DNA of 64,000 bases from Chitinophagales bacterium. GTDB taxonomy: Bacteria; Bacteroidota; Bacteroidia; Chitinophagales; Chitinophagaceae. The notes under the pieces are model-generated. The model saw only the letters and a program-made list of their open reading frames with translations. It was not told the DNA's origin and searched no databases. Shown one piece after another: positions 24,067-32,836 of this stretch. The DNA is taken from NCBI GenBank assembly GCA_020636575.1, contig JACJXP010000006.1, forward strand, positions 1 to 64,000, given 5' to 3'. The position numbers were made by a program, and so were the translations under genes. Each line of letters begins with the position of its first letter. The first letter of the stretch is position 1.

Positions 24067-25515
24067 ATGAAAGCAAAATTCATTTTCATTTTTTCTTTTA
24101 CACTTTTTTCGGCTGAACAATTAACCGCACAAGATGCGCATCATTATCAAACCGATTTTACAAAAGAAGAATTTGCAAGAAGAAGAAATACCATTTTTGA
24201 TGCTATCGGTAACAAAGCTGTGGCGGTGATACAAGGCGCCAGCGGATTACCTGGTTTCAGTGTGTTCAGGCAAACCAATAGTTTTTATTACCTCACCGGT
24301 ATAGAAACCCCGCATGCTTACCTGCTGTTGAACGGAAGAAGCCGTTCTGCCACTCTCTACCTACCCCACCGTGATGAAGGCATGGAAAGAAACCAGGGTA
24401 AGGTATTGTCTGCAGAAGATGTTGATCTTGTAAAACAGTTAACCGGTATTGAGCAGGTAAAGGGAACTGAATTCTTATCAAATGACCTGGTGGGAACAGG
24501 GCTGATAAGGCCCCCTGCTCCCAAACTCTACACAGAATTCAGCCCCGCAGAGAATGGCACCGATAGCCGGGATGAATTGCTTTATGCACAGGCCAGGTCG
24601 GCCGCCGATCCGTGGGATGGCCCAACCAGCCGGGAAGCATTATTCATCCAAAAAATAAAAGAACGGTTTCCACAGTTTGAGATAAACGACCTGTCACCCA
24701 TACTCGATACCATGCGGCTGATCAAAAGTGAAGCAGAGATCGCTGTGATTCGTAAAGCCACACAGATTGCTGGTCTTGGATTAATGGAAGCGATGCGTTC
24801 TACCAAACCCGGTATGTATGAATACCAGTTGGATGCTGCTGCCAAATACATTTTTCATGTACATGGTGCCCGGGGAGATGGGTATGCTTCTATTATCGGT
24901 GGTGGCACCAATGCATATATGGGACATTATTTTCACAAAACGGATATTTTAAAAAGTGGCGACCTGGTACTGATGGACTATGCCCCGGATTATAAATATT
25001 ATACCAGTGACGTTACCCGCATCTGGCCGGTGAACGGCACATTCACTGCAGAACAAAAAGAACTATACAATTTTATTGTGGCCTACCGGGATGCATTGTT
25101 TCGTTACATCAAACCCGGTGTTACTGCTGCTGAAGTATTGGACAAAGCGGCAGCAGATATGAAACAATACCTGGTGGGTAAAAAATTTGTGAAGCCGGAA
25201 CATCTAAAAGCTGTAGAAGATGGTATAAAGTTCAGGGGACATTTTCAGCATCCTGTAGGTATGGCAGTGCATGATGTAGGTTCCGTGCATGGCGTAAAAC
25301 TAAGGCCGGGTATGGTATTTACTATTGACCCGATGATATGGATACATCCTGAAAGATTGTATATCCGGATAGAAGATATGGCACTCGTAACCGAAGACGG
25401 AGTGGAGAACCTGAGCGGTTTTGTTCCTTCCCGAATTGAAGATGTGGAAGCCATGATCAGGGAAAAAGGGTTAACTGAATTCCGTCCGCCTCTTGCATTA
25501 CCACTTAAAAATTAA
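24067..25515 (+). CDS. Exported M24 metallopeptidase (Xaa-Pro aminopeptidase family)
   Basis: The 482-residue protein has a signal peptide ending SAEQLTAQ, an N-terminal aminopeptidase-P domain (about residues 35-180) and a pita-bread catalytic domain. Metal ligands read Asp304 and Asp315 (spacing as in E. coli PepP), His395 in QHPVGMAVHDVG, and Glu436 in RIED. The fourth ligand, normally Glu in TVEPG, is Asp421 in TIDPMIW. It would cleave Xaa-Pro N-termini in the periplasm. The track frame can start at a TTG at 24061, but ATG 24067 is better. It is followed 2 bp later by the M1 peptidase gene. Confidence 0.9.
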   Translation: MKAKFIFIFSFTLFSAEQLTAQDAHHYQTDFTKEEFARRRNTIFDAIGNKAVAVIQGASGLPGFSVFRQTNSFYYLTGIETPHAYLLLNGRSRSATLYLPHRDEGMERNQGKVLSAEDVDLVKQLTGIEQVKGTEFLSNDLVGTGLIRPPAPKLYTEFSPAENGTDSRDELLYAQARSAADPWDGPTSREALFIQKIKERFPQFEINDLSPILDTMRLIKSEAEIAVIRKATQIAGLGLMEAMRSTKPGMYEYQLDAAAKYIFHVHGARGDGYASIIGGGTNAYMGHYFHKTDILKSGDLVLMDYAPDYKYYTSDVTRIWPVNGTFTAEQKELYNFIVAYRDALFRYIKPGVTAAEVLDKAAADMKQYLVGKKFVKPEHLKAVEDGIKFRGHFQHPVGMAVHDVGSVHGVKLRPGMVFTIDPMIWIHPERLYIRIEDMALVTEDGVENLSGFVPSRIEDVEAMIREKGLTEFRPPLALPLKN

Positions 25516-25517
25516 TT

Positions 25518-27158
25518 ATGAACCGATATGTTCTTTCTCTTGTAACCAGCTTTTTAATTCCGTTATTCTCTTTCGCCGATACGTATCCCAAAGATCCCCG
25601 GATCGATATTCAGAACTATGCATTTAATATTCATCTTTCCGATACATCTGATGCCATTTATTGTGAAGCCACAATTGATGTAAAGTTTATGATGGAGGGA
25701 ATTACTACGTTGCGGCTTGATCTTGTAAATAACTCTGCAACTTTGGGCAATAAGGGGATGATAATAACTTCTGTTCATTTGAACGGAAAGCCGTTGGTTT
25801 TTAAACATGAGAATAATAACCTTTACATCACTCTTGATGCACCCACCAATAAAAATCAGCGAAGCAAATATGTGATATCATATCATGGTATACCAGCATC
25901 AGGATTGCATATTGCCAATAATAAATATGGTGACCGTACTTTCTTTAGTGATAACTGGCCGGATAAAGGAAGGAACTGGCTACCGATGATCGATCATCCT
26001 TATGATAAAGCCACCTGTGAGTTTATCGTAACAGCGCCGGCTCATTACCAGGTCGTATCAAACGGTTTAAAAATTGAGGAAACTGACCTTCAGAATGGAA
26101 CCCGGCTTACCCACTGGAAACAATCTGTTCCCATCGCCTCCTGGTTATATGTATTGGGTGTGGCCCGTTTTGCTGTGCAATATGTGGACCAGTTTGATGG
26201 AAAGTCTATTGAAACATGGGTGTATCACCAGGACCGTGATGCCGGTTTTTATGATTTTGCGGAACCCACCAAAAAGGTTTTAGAATTTTATAGCGATCGC
26301 ATCGGTCCGTTTGTATATGAGAAATTAGCTAATATTCAATCGAACAGTGTAAGCGGTGGTATGGAAGCAGCATCTGCTATTTTATATAGCCAGAGTTCGG
26401 TTGTGGGAGACCGTAATGACCGTTGGCGGAATGTGGTGATCCATGAAATAGCTCACCAGTGGTGGGGCAATTCAGTTACTGAATACGATTGGGATGATGT
26501 ATGGCTTAGTGAAGGATTTGCTACTTATTTTACCCTGCTGTTTATTGAACATCAATATGGCCATGATGAATTCCTTAAAGGACTTGCAAGCAGCAAAAAA
26601 AGTGTTGATGCTTTTTATGAGAAGAATCCAGGCTATTGTATTGTGCATAAAAATCTGGATGATATGAGTAAGGTAACCAGCTCACAAACTTACCAGAAAG
26701 GTAGCTGGACCTTACATATGTTACGGGGTATGCTGGGTGATGAAATTTTCTGGAAAGGCATCCGCTCCTATTATGCTACACTTATGAACGGAAGTGCCAG
26801 TACCGCCGGCTTCCGCTATTTTATGGAACAGGCATCCGGAAAAAGCCTCAGAGGCTTTTTTTATCAGTGGTTATACAAACCGGGTACATTAAAAGTGAAA
26901 GGTGACTGGCAGTATAATGCTGCCAAAAAAGAGTTGACCATTCAACTGGATCAGGTGCAGGAAGATGGAAGTTTATTCACCATGCCTATACAGGTAGGTA
27001 TACAATACCCCGGCAAAGCCTCAACGACCATTAAGACCATTACACTGGAAGAAAAATCAAACACCTATACCATTACCGTGGATGTTACACCTTCTGCTGT
27101 TATACTGGATCCTGATTCATGGGTATTGATGAATGCGGAATTTGGAAAGAAAAAATGA
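25518..27158 (+). CDS. Exported M1-family aminopeptidase
   Basis: The 546-residue protein has a signal peptide ending FLIPLFSFAD and the M1 zinc motif HEIAHQWW with His309, Glu310, His313 and the third ligand Glu332 in WLSEGF. The GAMEN-like exopeptidase loop is GGMEA. It lacks the long C-terminal helical domain of PepN, as is common for short Bacteroidota M1 enzymes. With the M24 enzyme directly upstream (2 bp), it forms a two-gene periplasmic peptide-degradation operon. Its stop codon overlaps an ATG of the next reading frame. Confidence 0.92.
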   Translation: MNRYVLSLVTSFLIPLFSFADTYPKDPRIDIQNYAFNIHLSDTSDAIYCEATIDVKFMMEGITTLRLDLVNNSATLGNKGMIITSVHLNGKPLVFKHENNNLYITLDAPTNKNQRSKYVISYHGIPASGLHIANNKYGDRTFFSDNWPDKGRNWLPMIDHPYDKATCEFIVTAPAHYQVVSNGLKIEETDLQNGTRLTHWKQSVPIASWLYVLGVARFAVQYVDQFDGKSIETWVYHQDRDAGFYDFAEPTKKVLEFYSDRIGPFVYEKLANIQSNSVSGGMEAASAILYSQSSVVGDRNDRWRNVVIHEIAHQWWGNSVTEYDWDDVWLSEGFATYFTLLFIEHQYGHDEFLKGLASSKKSVDAFYEKNPGYCIVHKNLDDMSKVTSSQTYQKGSWTLHMLRGMLGDEIFWKGIRSYYATLMNGSASTAGFRYFMEQASGKSLRGFFYQWLYKPGTLKVKGDWQYNAAKKELTIQLDQVQEDGSLFTMPIQVGIQYPGKASTTIKTITLEEKSNTYTITVDVTPSAVILDPDSWVLMNAEFGKKK

Positions 27159-27211
27159 TCAGGAAAACTAATGTAATAGGAAAGAAAAATGCATCTATTA
27201 TTAAAGTGACC

Positions 27212-28027
27212 ATGCTAAAACTTATTCTGATAATTCTTGGGTTATTTTATTTAAATACTTCCACCAGCCAGATTAATGTCCCTATAACAAAAATCAACAT
27301 CTTGTATGCTAAAGGCCATAGCTCCTGGGGCGACCCGGGTAAATACGGAAGCTATGAGTATATGGAATTCATGCCAACCGCTAATGGCAATTTTAAATTC
27401 TCGAAATACCTAAGGGTCACTCAATCTGCTGGCCTAGATGGAAAAACTTATTCTAATGACACTACAGACATTGCGATCAAGAAATATCCTTCAATTTCTA
27501 ATAACACAATTAATGATTGGATTTTTGCCTTGAACACCACAAAGGATAACTATACAGAGAAATACCTAAAACCATTATTGAATATTCCTAAAAAGAAAAC
27601 GATATATCAGGTTTCAAAAGAAATTGATAAACTATGGGAATTTAAAAGAAAATATTCTAAAGAAGAAGAAACAGGAAAAATCATTAACAATATCAAGTCA
27701 TTTCATCTTCTTGACACATTCCTCACAATAAATAAACCAAACCTACACGAAGTTCTAGTTGTATCAGATGTTTGGAATAGAATGAGAATAGAGGTTATTC
27801 GAGACAAAGACACAATTTTACATCAATGTGATTTTTTTCGTTTATTAGGTCACCCGGTTTATAAAATTGAACATAGAGATTTCGAGAATTTACAAGGTTA
27901 TATCAATAGTGAGATTAATGTTATTGCTCAATCTTTTCTACCACCAAAGTCATTACTTTATAAAGCCCTTGACATAAATAACATTACCAAGGAGTATATC
28001 AAATGGTACTTATATAAATTTCTTTAA
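27212..28027 (+). CDS. Hypothetical exported protein
   Basis: No family is recognised. From the ATG at 27212 the 271-residue product has a signal peptide (LKLILIILGLFYLNTSTSQ). Earlier in-frame starts exist at 27155, where ATGA overlaps the M1 stop codon, and at 27119 inside the M1 gene; the first would fit translational coupling but gives a long charged leader before the hydrophobic run. The body has the segments AKGHSSWGDPGKYGSYEYME and FFRLLGHPVYKIEHRDFENLQ. It is AT-rich compared with the peptidase genes. Its stop overlaps the start of the next gene by one base. Confidence 0.6.
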   Translation: MLKLILIILGLFYLNTSTSQINVPITKINILYAKGHSSWGDPGKYGSYEYMEFMPTANGNFKFSKYLRVTQSAGLDGKTYSNDTTDIAIKKYPSISNNTINDWIFALNTTKDNYTEKYLKPLLNIPKKKTIYQVSKEIDKLWEFKRKYSKEEETGKIINNIKSFHLLDTFLTINKPNLHEVLVVSDVWNRMRIEVIRDKDTILHQCDFFRLLGHPVYKIEHRDFENLQGYINSEINVIAQSFLPPKSLLYKALDINNITKEYIKWYLYKFL

Positions 28028-28545
28028 TGAATTTCATCATCATACAAGGCAGTGCCCGCAGCGATGGCAATACGAATTTAATTGCCCGGATATTACAGGA
28101 AAAACTCAATGCCGGTTTTATTGATCTCAAAACAAAAAATATCAATGGCTATGAGTATGGCTACGAAAATATGGATGACGATTTTATGTCCGTCATCCGG
28201 GAGATCATAAAATATGATGCAGTGATATTTATTACCCCGGTTTACTGGTATGCTATGAGCGGATTGATGAAGAATTTTTTTGACCGCATTACTGATTGTT
28301 TAAAAGTAGAGAAAGAAACCGGCCGAAAATTAAGAGGTAAATATTTGGCTGCTGTATCCTGCAGCGGTGACCCGGATGAAACAGAAGGCTTTTTTGTTCC
28401 TTTTCACAACAGCGCCGGGTACCTGGGTATGCATTACCTCGGTGATATGCATACATGGACTGATGATGATAATACAGAAGTGGAACCTGTTGTACTGGAA
28501 AGAATTAATGCGTTTGTAAAACAACTGAAAAAAGAACGGGGCTGA
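28027..28545 (+). CDS. Flavodoxin-like NADPH-dependent FMN reductase
   Basis: The 172-residue protein has the flavodoxin-like fold signature: IIQGSARSDGNTNLIARIL binds the FMN phosphate, and FITPVYWYAMSGLMKNFFDR is the conserved second flavin loop. Such enzymes reduce quinones, azo dyes or iron complexes using NAD(P)H. It is cytosolic. The start codon overlaps the stop of the preceding gene (TAATG). The stop codon itself lies in the loop of a strong hairpin that also terminates the convergent phosphorylase gene. Confidence 0.85.
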   Translation: MNFIIIQGSARSDGNTNLIARILQEKLNAGFIDLKTKNINGYEYGYENMDDDFMSVIREIIKYDAVIFITPVYWYAMSGLMKNFFDRITDCLKVEKETGRKLRGKYLAAVSCSGDPDETEGFFVPFHNSAGYLGMHYLGDMHTWTDDDNTEVEPVVLERINAFVKQLKKERG

Positions 28546-28554
28546 TAGCCCCGT
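28536..28554. terminator. Hairpin terminator spanning the flavodoxin stop codon
   Basis: ACGGGGCT, loop GAT, AGCCCCGT form a perfect 8 bp stem. Read on the minus strand it is followed by TTCTTTTTT, so it is a good terminator for the convergent phosphorylase gene; on the plus strand the tail is weaker (TTATTA). Confidence 0.75.
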
Positions 28555-28561
28555 TTATTAT

Positions 28562-30217
28562 TTACTTATAAAGTATCTCGTAGTATTCATGCGCCATTCG
28601 ATTACTATCAAACTGGTGGCGAACATCCTGCATACCGTTCTTCATTACCTGCCGCCATGTGTTGTAATTTTCGTAATACAATGGTAATATTTCGTTCTCC
28701 AGTATATCGTACATCTTGTTAAGATCATATTCGTCCTGCTCATGAGTTACCATGCTGGCATAATCTGCCTGTGGGATCACAAATCCGTTATGGCCATGAT
28801 TGATGAATTCAGGGATCCATCCATCATCGGTAGAAAAATTCACAGCACCATTCATAGCCGCCGTCATACCACTGGTACCGGATGCTTCTCTTGGTACTCT
28901 TGGATTATTAAGCCAGCAATCAGACGCCTGTTTTAATCTTTTTGATAATGTCAACTCATAACCGATAAGCACAGCTGCGTTTTTGTATCGTTTGCTCAGG
29001 TGTACCAGTTGATTGAATTCACTGATGGCTGGATGATCTACCGGGTAAGGTTTACCTGCCCAGATGATCTGCACAGGGTATTTTGAATTGGTCATCAGTT
29101 TTTCAAATCTTTCTTCATCAGTGGTGATGAGCCCGGCTCTTTTATAACCGGCAAACCGCCTGGCCCATACTATGGTAAAAACATTCGGGTCGAATATTTT
29201 ACCTGTCTGGTCGGCCACAATTTCAAAAGCCCTTTTCTTCAGGTATTTTTTACGATCATCAATACCATAATCATCACCGGCTTCCATGAAGCGATATAGT
29301 TGTTTATCGGCCCAGTATTTCCAGTTCTGTGCATTCGTAATGGACTTGATCTCGCAGATATTATCATACTTACCCCACATAGCCCTTGCTACTTTCCCAT
29401 GCAATTGTGATACGCCATTGGCCAATTTTGCAAAACGCAAAGCTGCCAATGAATGGTTGAACTGATCACTGTCGTTGCCATACAGTTTCTTTACTTCCGG
29501 AACTGAAAGACCTGAGAAATAACTCATTTTATGACATAGAAATATATCATGCTTCTCGTTTCCTGCTTCTTCCGGTGTATGTGTGGTAAAGACAAGCCTT
29601 TTTCTTACTTCCTCAATATTCTTATTGTATTTCTTGTATAAATAAAAAGCAGCAGAAATACCATGTGCTTCATTCAAATGATAGAGATCGGGGTTGAAGT
29701 TCAGGTGTTCCAGCAGTTGTGCACCCCCCGCTCCCAGTAAAATGAACTGAGCTACTTTGGTAGCCACATTTGCATCATACAAACGATGTGTTATGGTTTG
29801 TGATACATAATCATTCTCCGGCACATCAGTAGAAAGCAAGAACAGCGGAGCCGTTTTAAATGTTTCCGGGTTGAGGTAATATACTTTTACCCAAACCGGG
29901 TGTTCATGTATGGTTACCTGGTATTTGATACCTGTATCTTCCAGGAAACTGTACAGCTTTTCATTCCATGCAACATCCAGGGTCTGATCCTGGTTTCTTT
30001 CCTGGTCATAGTAGCCGTACTTCCATAGAAGCCCGATACCGATCAGGTTTTGCTTTAGTTCATATGCGCTGCGCAAATGTGAGCCTGCCAGGAAGCCAAG
30101 GCCCCCGCTATATATCTTCAAAGGCTGGTGTGTGGCAAATTCCATTGAGAAATAGGCCACTCGTTTGGAATAAGTTGGTTCAACCGGGTAGGGAACGGAA
30201 AATTTCGAAAAGTTCAT
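28562..30217 (-). CDS. glgP: Alpha-glucan phosphorylase family protein (GT35, short form), PLP lysine absent
   Basis: The 551-residue protein matches the short alpha-glucan phosphorylases (TIGR02094 type): VAYFSMEFA, KIYSGGLGFLAGSH, HLNEAHG, WARRFAGYKRAGL and REASGTSGM motifs are present in order. Phosphorylases carry a lysine after GTxxM that binds pyridoxal phosphate; here that position is Thr452 (codon ACG). I recall the same change in other Bacteroidota sequences, so it may define a subgroup rather than a mutation. The enzyme would release glucose-1-phosphate from glycogen, but activity without the PLP lysine is doubtful. It stands alone, with no glycogen synthase or branching enzyme nearby. 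Confidence 0.85.
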   Translation of the reverse strand: MNFSKFSVPYPVEPTYSKRVAYFSMEFATHQPLKIYSGGLGFLAGSHLRSAYELKQNLIGIGLLWKYGYYDQERNQDQTLDVAWNEKLYSFLEDTGIKYQVTIHEHPVWVKVYYLNPETFKTAPLFLLSTDVPENDYVSQTITHRLYDANVATKVAQFILLGAGGAQLLEHLNFNPDLYHLNEAHGISAAFYLYKKYNKNIEEVRKRLVFTTHTPEEAGNEKHDIFLCHKMSYFSGLSVPEVKKLYGNDSDQFNHSLAALRFAKLANGVSQLHGKVARAMWGKYDNICEIKSITNAQNWKYWADKQLYRFMEAGDDYGIDDRKKYLKKRAFEIVADQTGKIFDPNVFTIVWARRFAGYKRAGLITTDEERFEKLMTNSKYPVQIIWAGKPYPVDHPAISEFNQLVHLSKRYKNAAVLIGYELTLSKRLKQASDCWLNNPRVPREASGTSGMTAAMNGAVNFSTDDGWIPEFINHGHNGFVIPQADYASMVTHEQDEYDLNKMYDILENEILPLYYENYNTWRQVMKNGMQDVRHQFDSNRMAHEYYEILYK

Positions 30218-30352
30218 AATGTGTTGATTTTACACGACGCCGCAAGATAATAGTTAATTATTAAATGGCTGCATACTATATACCCCCTCACTGTCAGCGA
30301 CTTGTGCACAGCCGTTGAAAACAAAGTATATCAATGAGGTACAATAAACTGA

Positions 30353-31312
30353 TCATTTTTTAGGTGCCGGCTTTTTCTTTTTGGCAAAACTGCCATTAAA
30401 ACTACACTCAAGGCCACGACGGGATCCACAACCATCTACTTCTTTCAGGGTAACGGCAGTTTTTGAAAAAATAAACTGAAGTACACAGGGATCTCCATTT
30501 TCCCGGTACTCAGCCATATTGGGTTTACGCCAAAAAGCCTCTCCCTTCAACTCCCCTATACATTCCCCGTTGTTTTTCTCAAAATGAATAAAGAAACTGA
30601 TTCGGTCGTCTTTTCTTCCGTCTCTTACAGATACCAGGTTCATTTTCCCATTGCTATAGTCAGCCGCATATTGGTGTGTTTGTGGTAAAGTATCAATAGG
30701 ATTGATCAGTTCCGCATACTTTATATCCGGGGCATCGGTCATGATGAGATTAAAAGTTTTACCTGCTTCATTCAAAGCAAACACTTCTTTTATTTCACCA
30801 GGTGTGCCATCAGGATTTTTTGCATAGGTATACCGGGTAATGGTAAAGTTTCTGCTCATCTCAATTTTATGGCTTTCTCCTTTTTTGCCAGGCAGAACGA
30901 TGGCCGGTAAGGCTGCAATGAAATTTTCTTTTTTATCAAATGCCAGTATCAGTAATGCCTTCTTAGAAGCACTATTACTTTCTACAAAAAGGTAAGTGAC
31001 TTTATCTTTTTCAACAGCTTTGCCAATGGCATATAGTTTTGGTTTGGCAGATTTGGTATAGATGCTTTGCAAAATGGAGTCAGGCACAAAACTTGAAAAA
31101 TTGGCCTGACTTATCCGCAATGAATCATTGTATTTATCAAGCAGAATGGAGTCACTGGCTTCAAAAGTCAACTTTAACGGTTCAAAAAAACTGATGAACT
31201 CAGATACCTGCACCGGTTCATCACCAGCCAGTGATATCTTTTTTTTGGATCGGCAACCGGCCGATAACAATACGATCAACAGGATCGTACATATTGGTGT
31301 GCGGGCAAACAT
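30353..31312 (-). CDS. Hypothetical lipoprotein
   Basis: The 319-residue product has a lipoprotein signal, PICTILLIVLLSAGC, when started at the ATG at 31312; the frame is open to an ATG at 31342, which gives a poorer signal. The mature part shows no recognised domain: it contains beta-rich segments, a YAIGKAVEKDKVTYLFVES region, four late cysteines including the CGSRRGLEC pair, and a lysine/proline-rich end. It is divergent from the DtxR-family regulator, whose operator lies 64-83 bp upstream of its start, so it may share that control. Confidence 0.65.
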   Translation of the reverse strand: MFARTPICTILLIVLLSAGCRSKKKISLAGDEPVQVSEFISFFEPLKLTFEASDSILLDKYNDSLRISQANFSSFVPDSILQSIYTKSAKPKLYAIGKAVEKDKVTYLFVESNSASKKALLILAFDKKENFIAALPAIVLPGKKGESHKIEMSRNFTITRYTYAKNPDGTPGEIKEVFALNEAGKTFNLIMTDAPDIKYAELINPIDTLPQTHQYAADYSNGKMNLVSVRDGRKDDRISFFIHFEKNNGECIGELKGEAFWRKPNMAEYRENGDPCVLQFIFSKTAVTLKEVDGCGSRRGLECSFNGSFAKKKKPAPKK

Positions 31313-31375
31313 GCATGCTGCTTTGTACCCAATATATGCCATTTAGCCATTCCGGCAAAAGCGTTTAGTTGCATT

Positions 31376-31395
31376 TTTTTAGCTTTGTCTAAAAA
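31376..31395. promoter_or_regulatory. DtxR/MntR-type operator palindrome
   Basis: TTTTTAG, six bases, CTAAAAA is a perfect 7 bp inverted repeat located 10-29 bp before the regulator ATG. Its form matches metalloregulator boxes, and it covers the -7 element TAGCTTTG at 31380-31387. Confidence 0.65.
31380..31387 (+). promoter_or_regulatory. -7 promoter element TAGCTTTG
   Basis: Exact TAnnTTTG match inside the operator palindrome, 18 bp before the start codon of the DtxR-family gene. No TTG at a proper -33 spacing was found. Confidence 0.5.
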
Positions 31396-31404
31396 TAATA
31401 TGCC

Positions 31405-32067
31405 ATGTCAAAATACTCGGTAAGCGAGGAAAATCATATCAAAGCCATCTTTCACCTGCAGCAGGACCAGGACACAGTGACCACAAATGAACTGGCAAAG
31501 GAGTTACAGACCAAACCAGCCTCTATCACGGACATGATGAAGAAGCTGAAAACAAAAAAACTGGTGAATTATCAACGGTATAAAGGTTTTCGCTTAACTG
31601 AACAGGGCAATAAAGTGGCATTGAACATTATTCGCCGGCACCGGTTATGGGAATATTTTTTATCTGAAAAACTCAAATTTAACTGGGATGAGGTGCATGA
31701 TGTTGCCGAAGTGCTGGAGCATGTCAGTAATAATAAACTGATTGATAAACTGGATGAGTTCCTGGGCTATCCCCGGGTGGACCCGCATGGTGACCCTATA
31801 CCGGATGCGCAGGGCAAAATAAAATCCAGCAAAAAAACAGTTCTGTCAGCGCTGCCTTTAAATACACCGGGCATCATCAATAACGTAAGTGATCAATCGA
31901 GCGAAGTGCTGGAGATACTCACACATAAGGAAATGAATATTGGAACGAGGCTGGAAGTAAAAAAGAAATTTGATTTTGATGAATCACTTGAGATAAAGAT
32001 CGGAAGACAAGCAGCTTTCACTATCAGTAAAAAGTTAGCCGATACTGTTTATGTACAGATCATTTGA
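31405..32067 (+). CDS. DtxR/MntR-family metal-dependent regulator
   Basis: The 220-residue protein has the N-terminal winged helix (EENHIKAIFHLQ, LAKELQTKPASITDMMKKL), then the metal-binding and dimerisation segment HRLWEYF, DEVHDVAEVLEHV and YPRVDPHGDPIP, and a C-terminal FeoA/SH3-like domain (about residues 145-220). DtxR-family proteins bind DNA when loaded with Fe or Mn and repress uptake genes. The palindrome on its own promoter suggests autorepression. No metal transporter is adjacent, so its targets must lie elsewhere; the divergent lipoprotein is the only local candidate. Confidence 0.92.
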   Translation: MSKYSVSEENHIKAIFHLQQDQDTVTTNELAKELQTKPASITDMMKKLKTKKLVNYQRYKGFRLTEQGNKVALNIIRRHRLWEYFLSEKLKFNWDEVHDVAEVLEHVSNNKLIDKLDEFLGYPRVDPHGDPIPDAQGKIKSSKKTVLSALPLNTPGIINNVSDQSSEVLEILTHKEMNIGTRLEVKKKFDFDESLEIKIGRQAAFTISKKLADTVYVQII

Positions 32068-32083
32068 CTCTAACCTAACTCGT

Positions 32084-32683
32084 TTATAACTGTGCTGATT
32101 TAATAAGATGTTTGAAGCGGCTGAAAGTTTCTGGCTTAATATTCAGGTAAGAGGCCAGGTATTTCTGCGGAACCCTTTGCATCAGTTCGGGGTTCTTTCT
32201 TACAAAACTCAGAAATCTTTCCCTTGGGGTCATTTTCACCATCTGCATCTGCCATTTATCTTTGATCACCATTGCATAAGTGATCAGCAGTCTTGCCAGG
32301 TGTTCCATCCTGTGTGAGCTGGCATATATCCTTTCCAGATCGTCATGTGTAATGGAAACAACGGTGCAGGGTTCGATCGCCTCTATAAAATATTCCGACG
32401 GCTGACGGCTATGAAATGATTCCTGGCTAAGGATAAGATGCCCTTCCATCGATATCTGTGAGTTGATCTCTTCTTTGCCCTTTACATAATATTTGCGGAT
32501 AAGCCCTTTCGTAATAAAGTTGAAATAATTCTCTACCTCTCCTGCTTTGACCAGCATCTCCTTTTTCCCAAAACGTCTTACTTTACAGTATGGTAAGATC
32601 TGCTTATCAAATTCTGTCTCCGTAATAGAAGCAAATTTGCCGAGATATTCCCTGAAGCTGTTTAGTGAAGTTTGTGGCATCAT
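32084..32683 (-). CDS. Crp/Fnr-family transcriptional regulator
   Basis: The 199-residue protein has a cyclic-nucleotide-binding-like beta-roll (YCKVRRFGKKEMLVKAGEV to YFIEAIEPCTVVSI) and a C-terminal winged helix with TPRERFLSFVRKNPELMQRVPQKYLASYLNIKPETFSR. The HTH is of the Bacteroidota type, often annotated as Crp/Fnr. There is no cysteine cluster for an iron-sulfur centre, so it is not an Fnr oxygen sensor. The signal is unknown. It ends 16 bp from the convergent DtxR-family gene. Confidence 0.88.
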   Translation of the reverse strand: MMPQTSLNSFREYLGKFASITETEFDKQILPYCKVRRFGKKEMLVKAGEVENYFNFITKGLIRKYYVKGKEEINSQISMEGHLILSQESFHSRQPSEYFIEAIEPCTVVSITHDDLERIYASSHRMEHLARLLITYAMVIKDKWQMQMVKMTPRERFLSFVRKNPELMQRVPQKYLASYLNIKPETFSRFKHLIKSAQL

Positions 32684-32782
32684 TGAAAAGATACAGTATT
32701 ATTGACTAAAATCAATTCCTTTTGATCAGTTGACTTTATGATTTTTATACAAATGGATACAGGTCAAAAAAACAGAATGACG

Positions 32783-32790
32783 TAGATTTG
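32783..32790 (+). promoter_or_regulatory. -7 promoter element TAGATTTG upstream of icd
   Basis: Exact TAnnTTTG match 46 bp before the isocitrate dehydrogenase ATG, implying a leader of about 40 nt. No clear -33 TTG. Confidence 0.45.
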
Positions 32791-32836
32791 CCCGCCTGCG
32801 TTCATAAAAGGCAGTAACCCAAAAACTTATATTATC

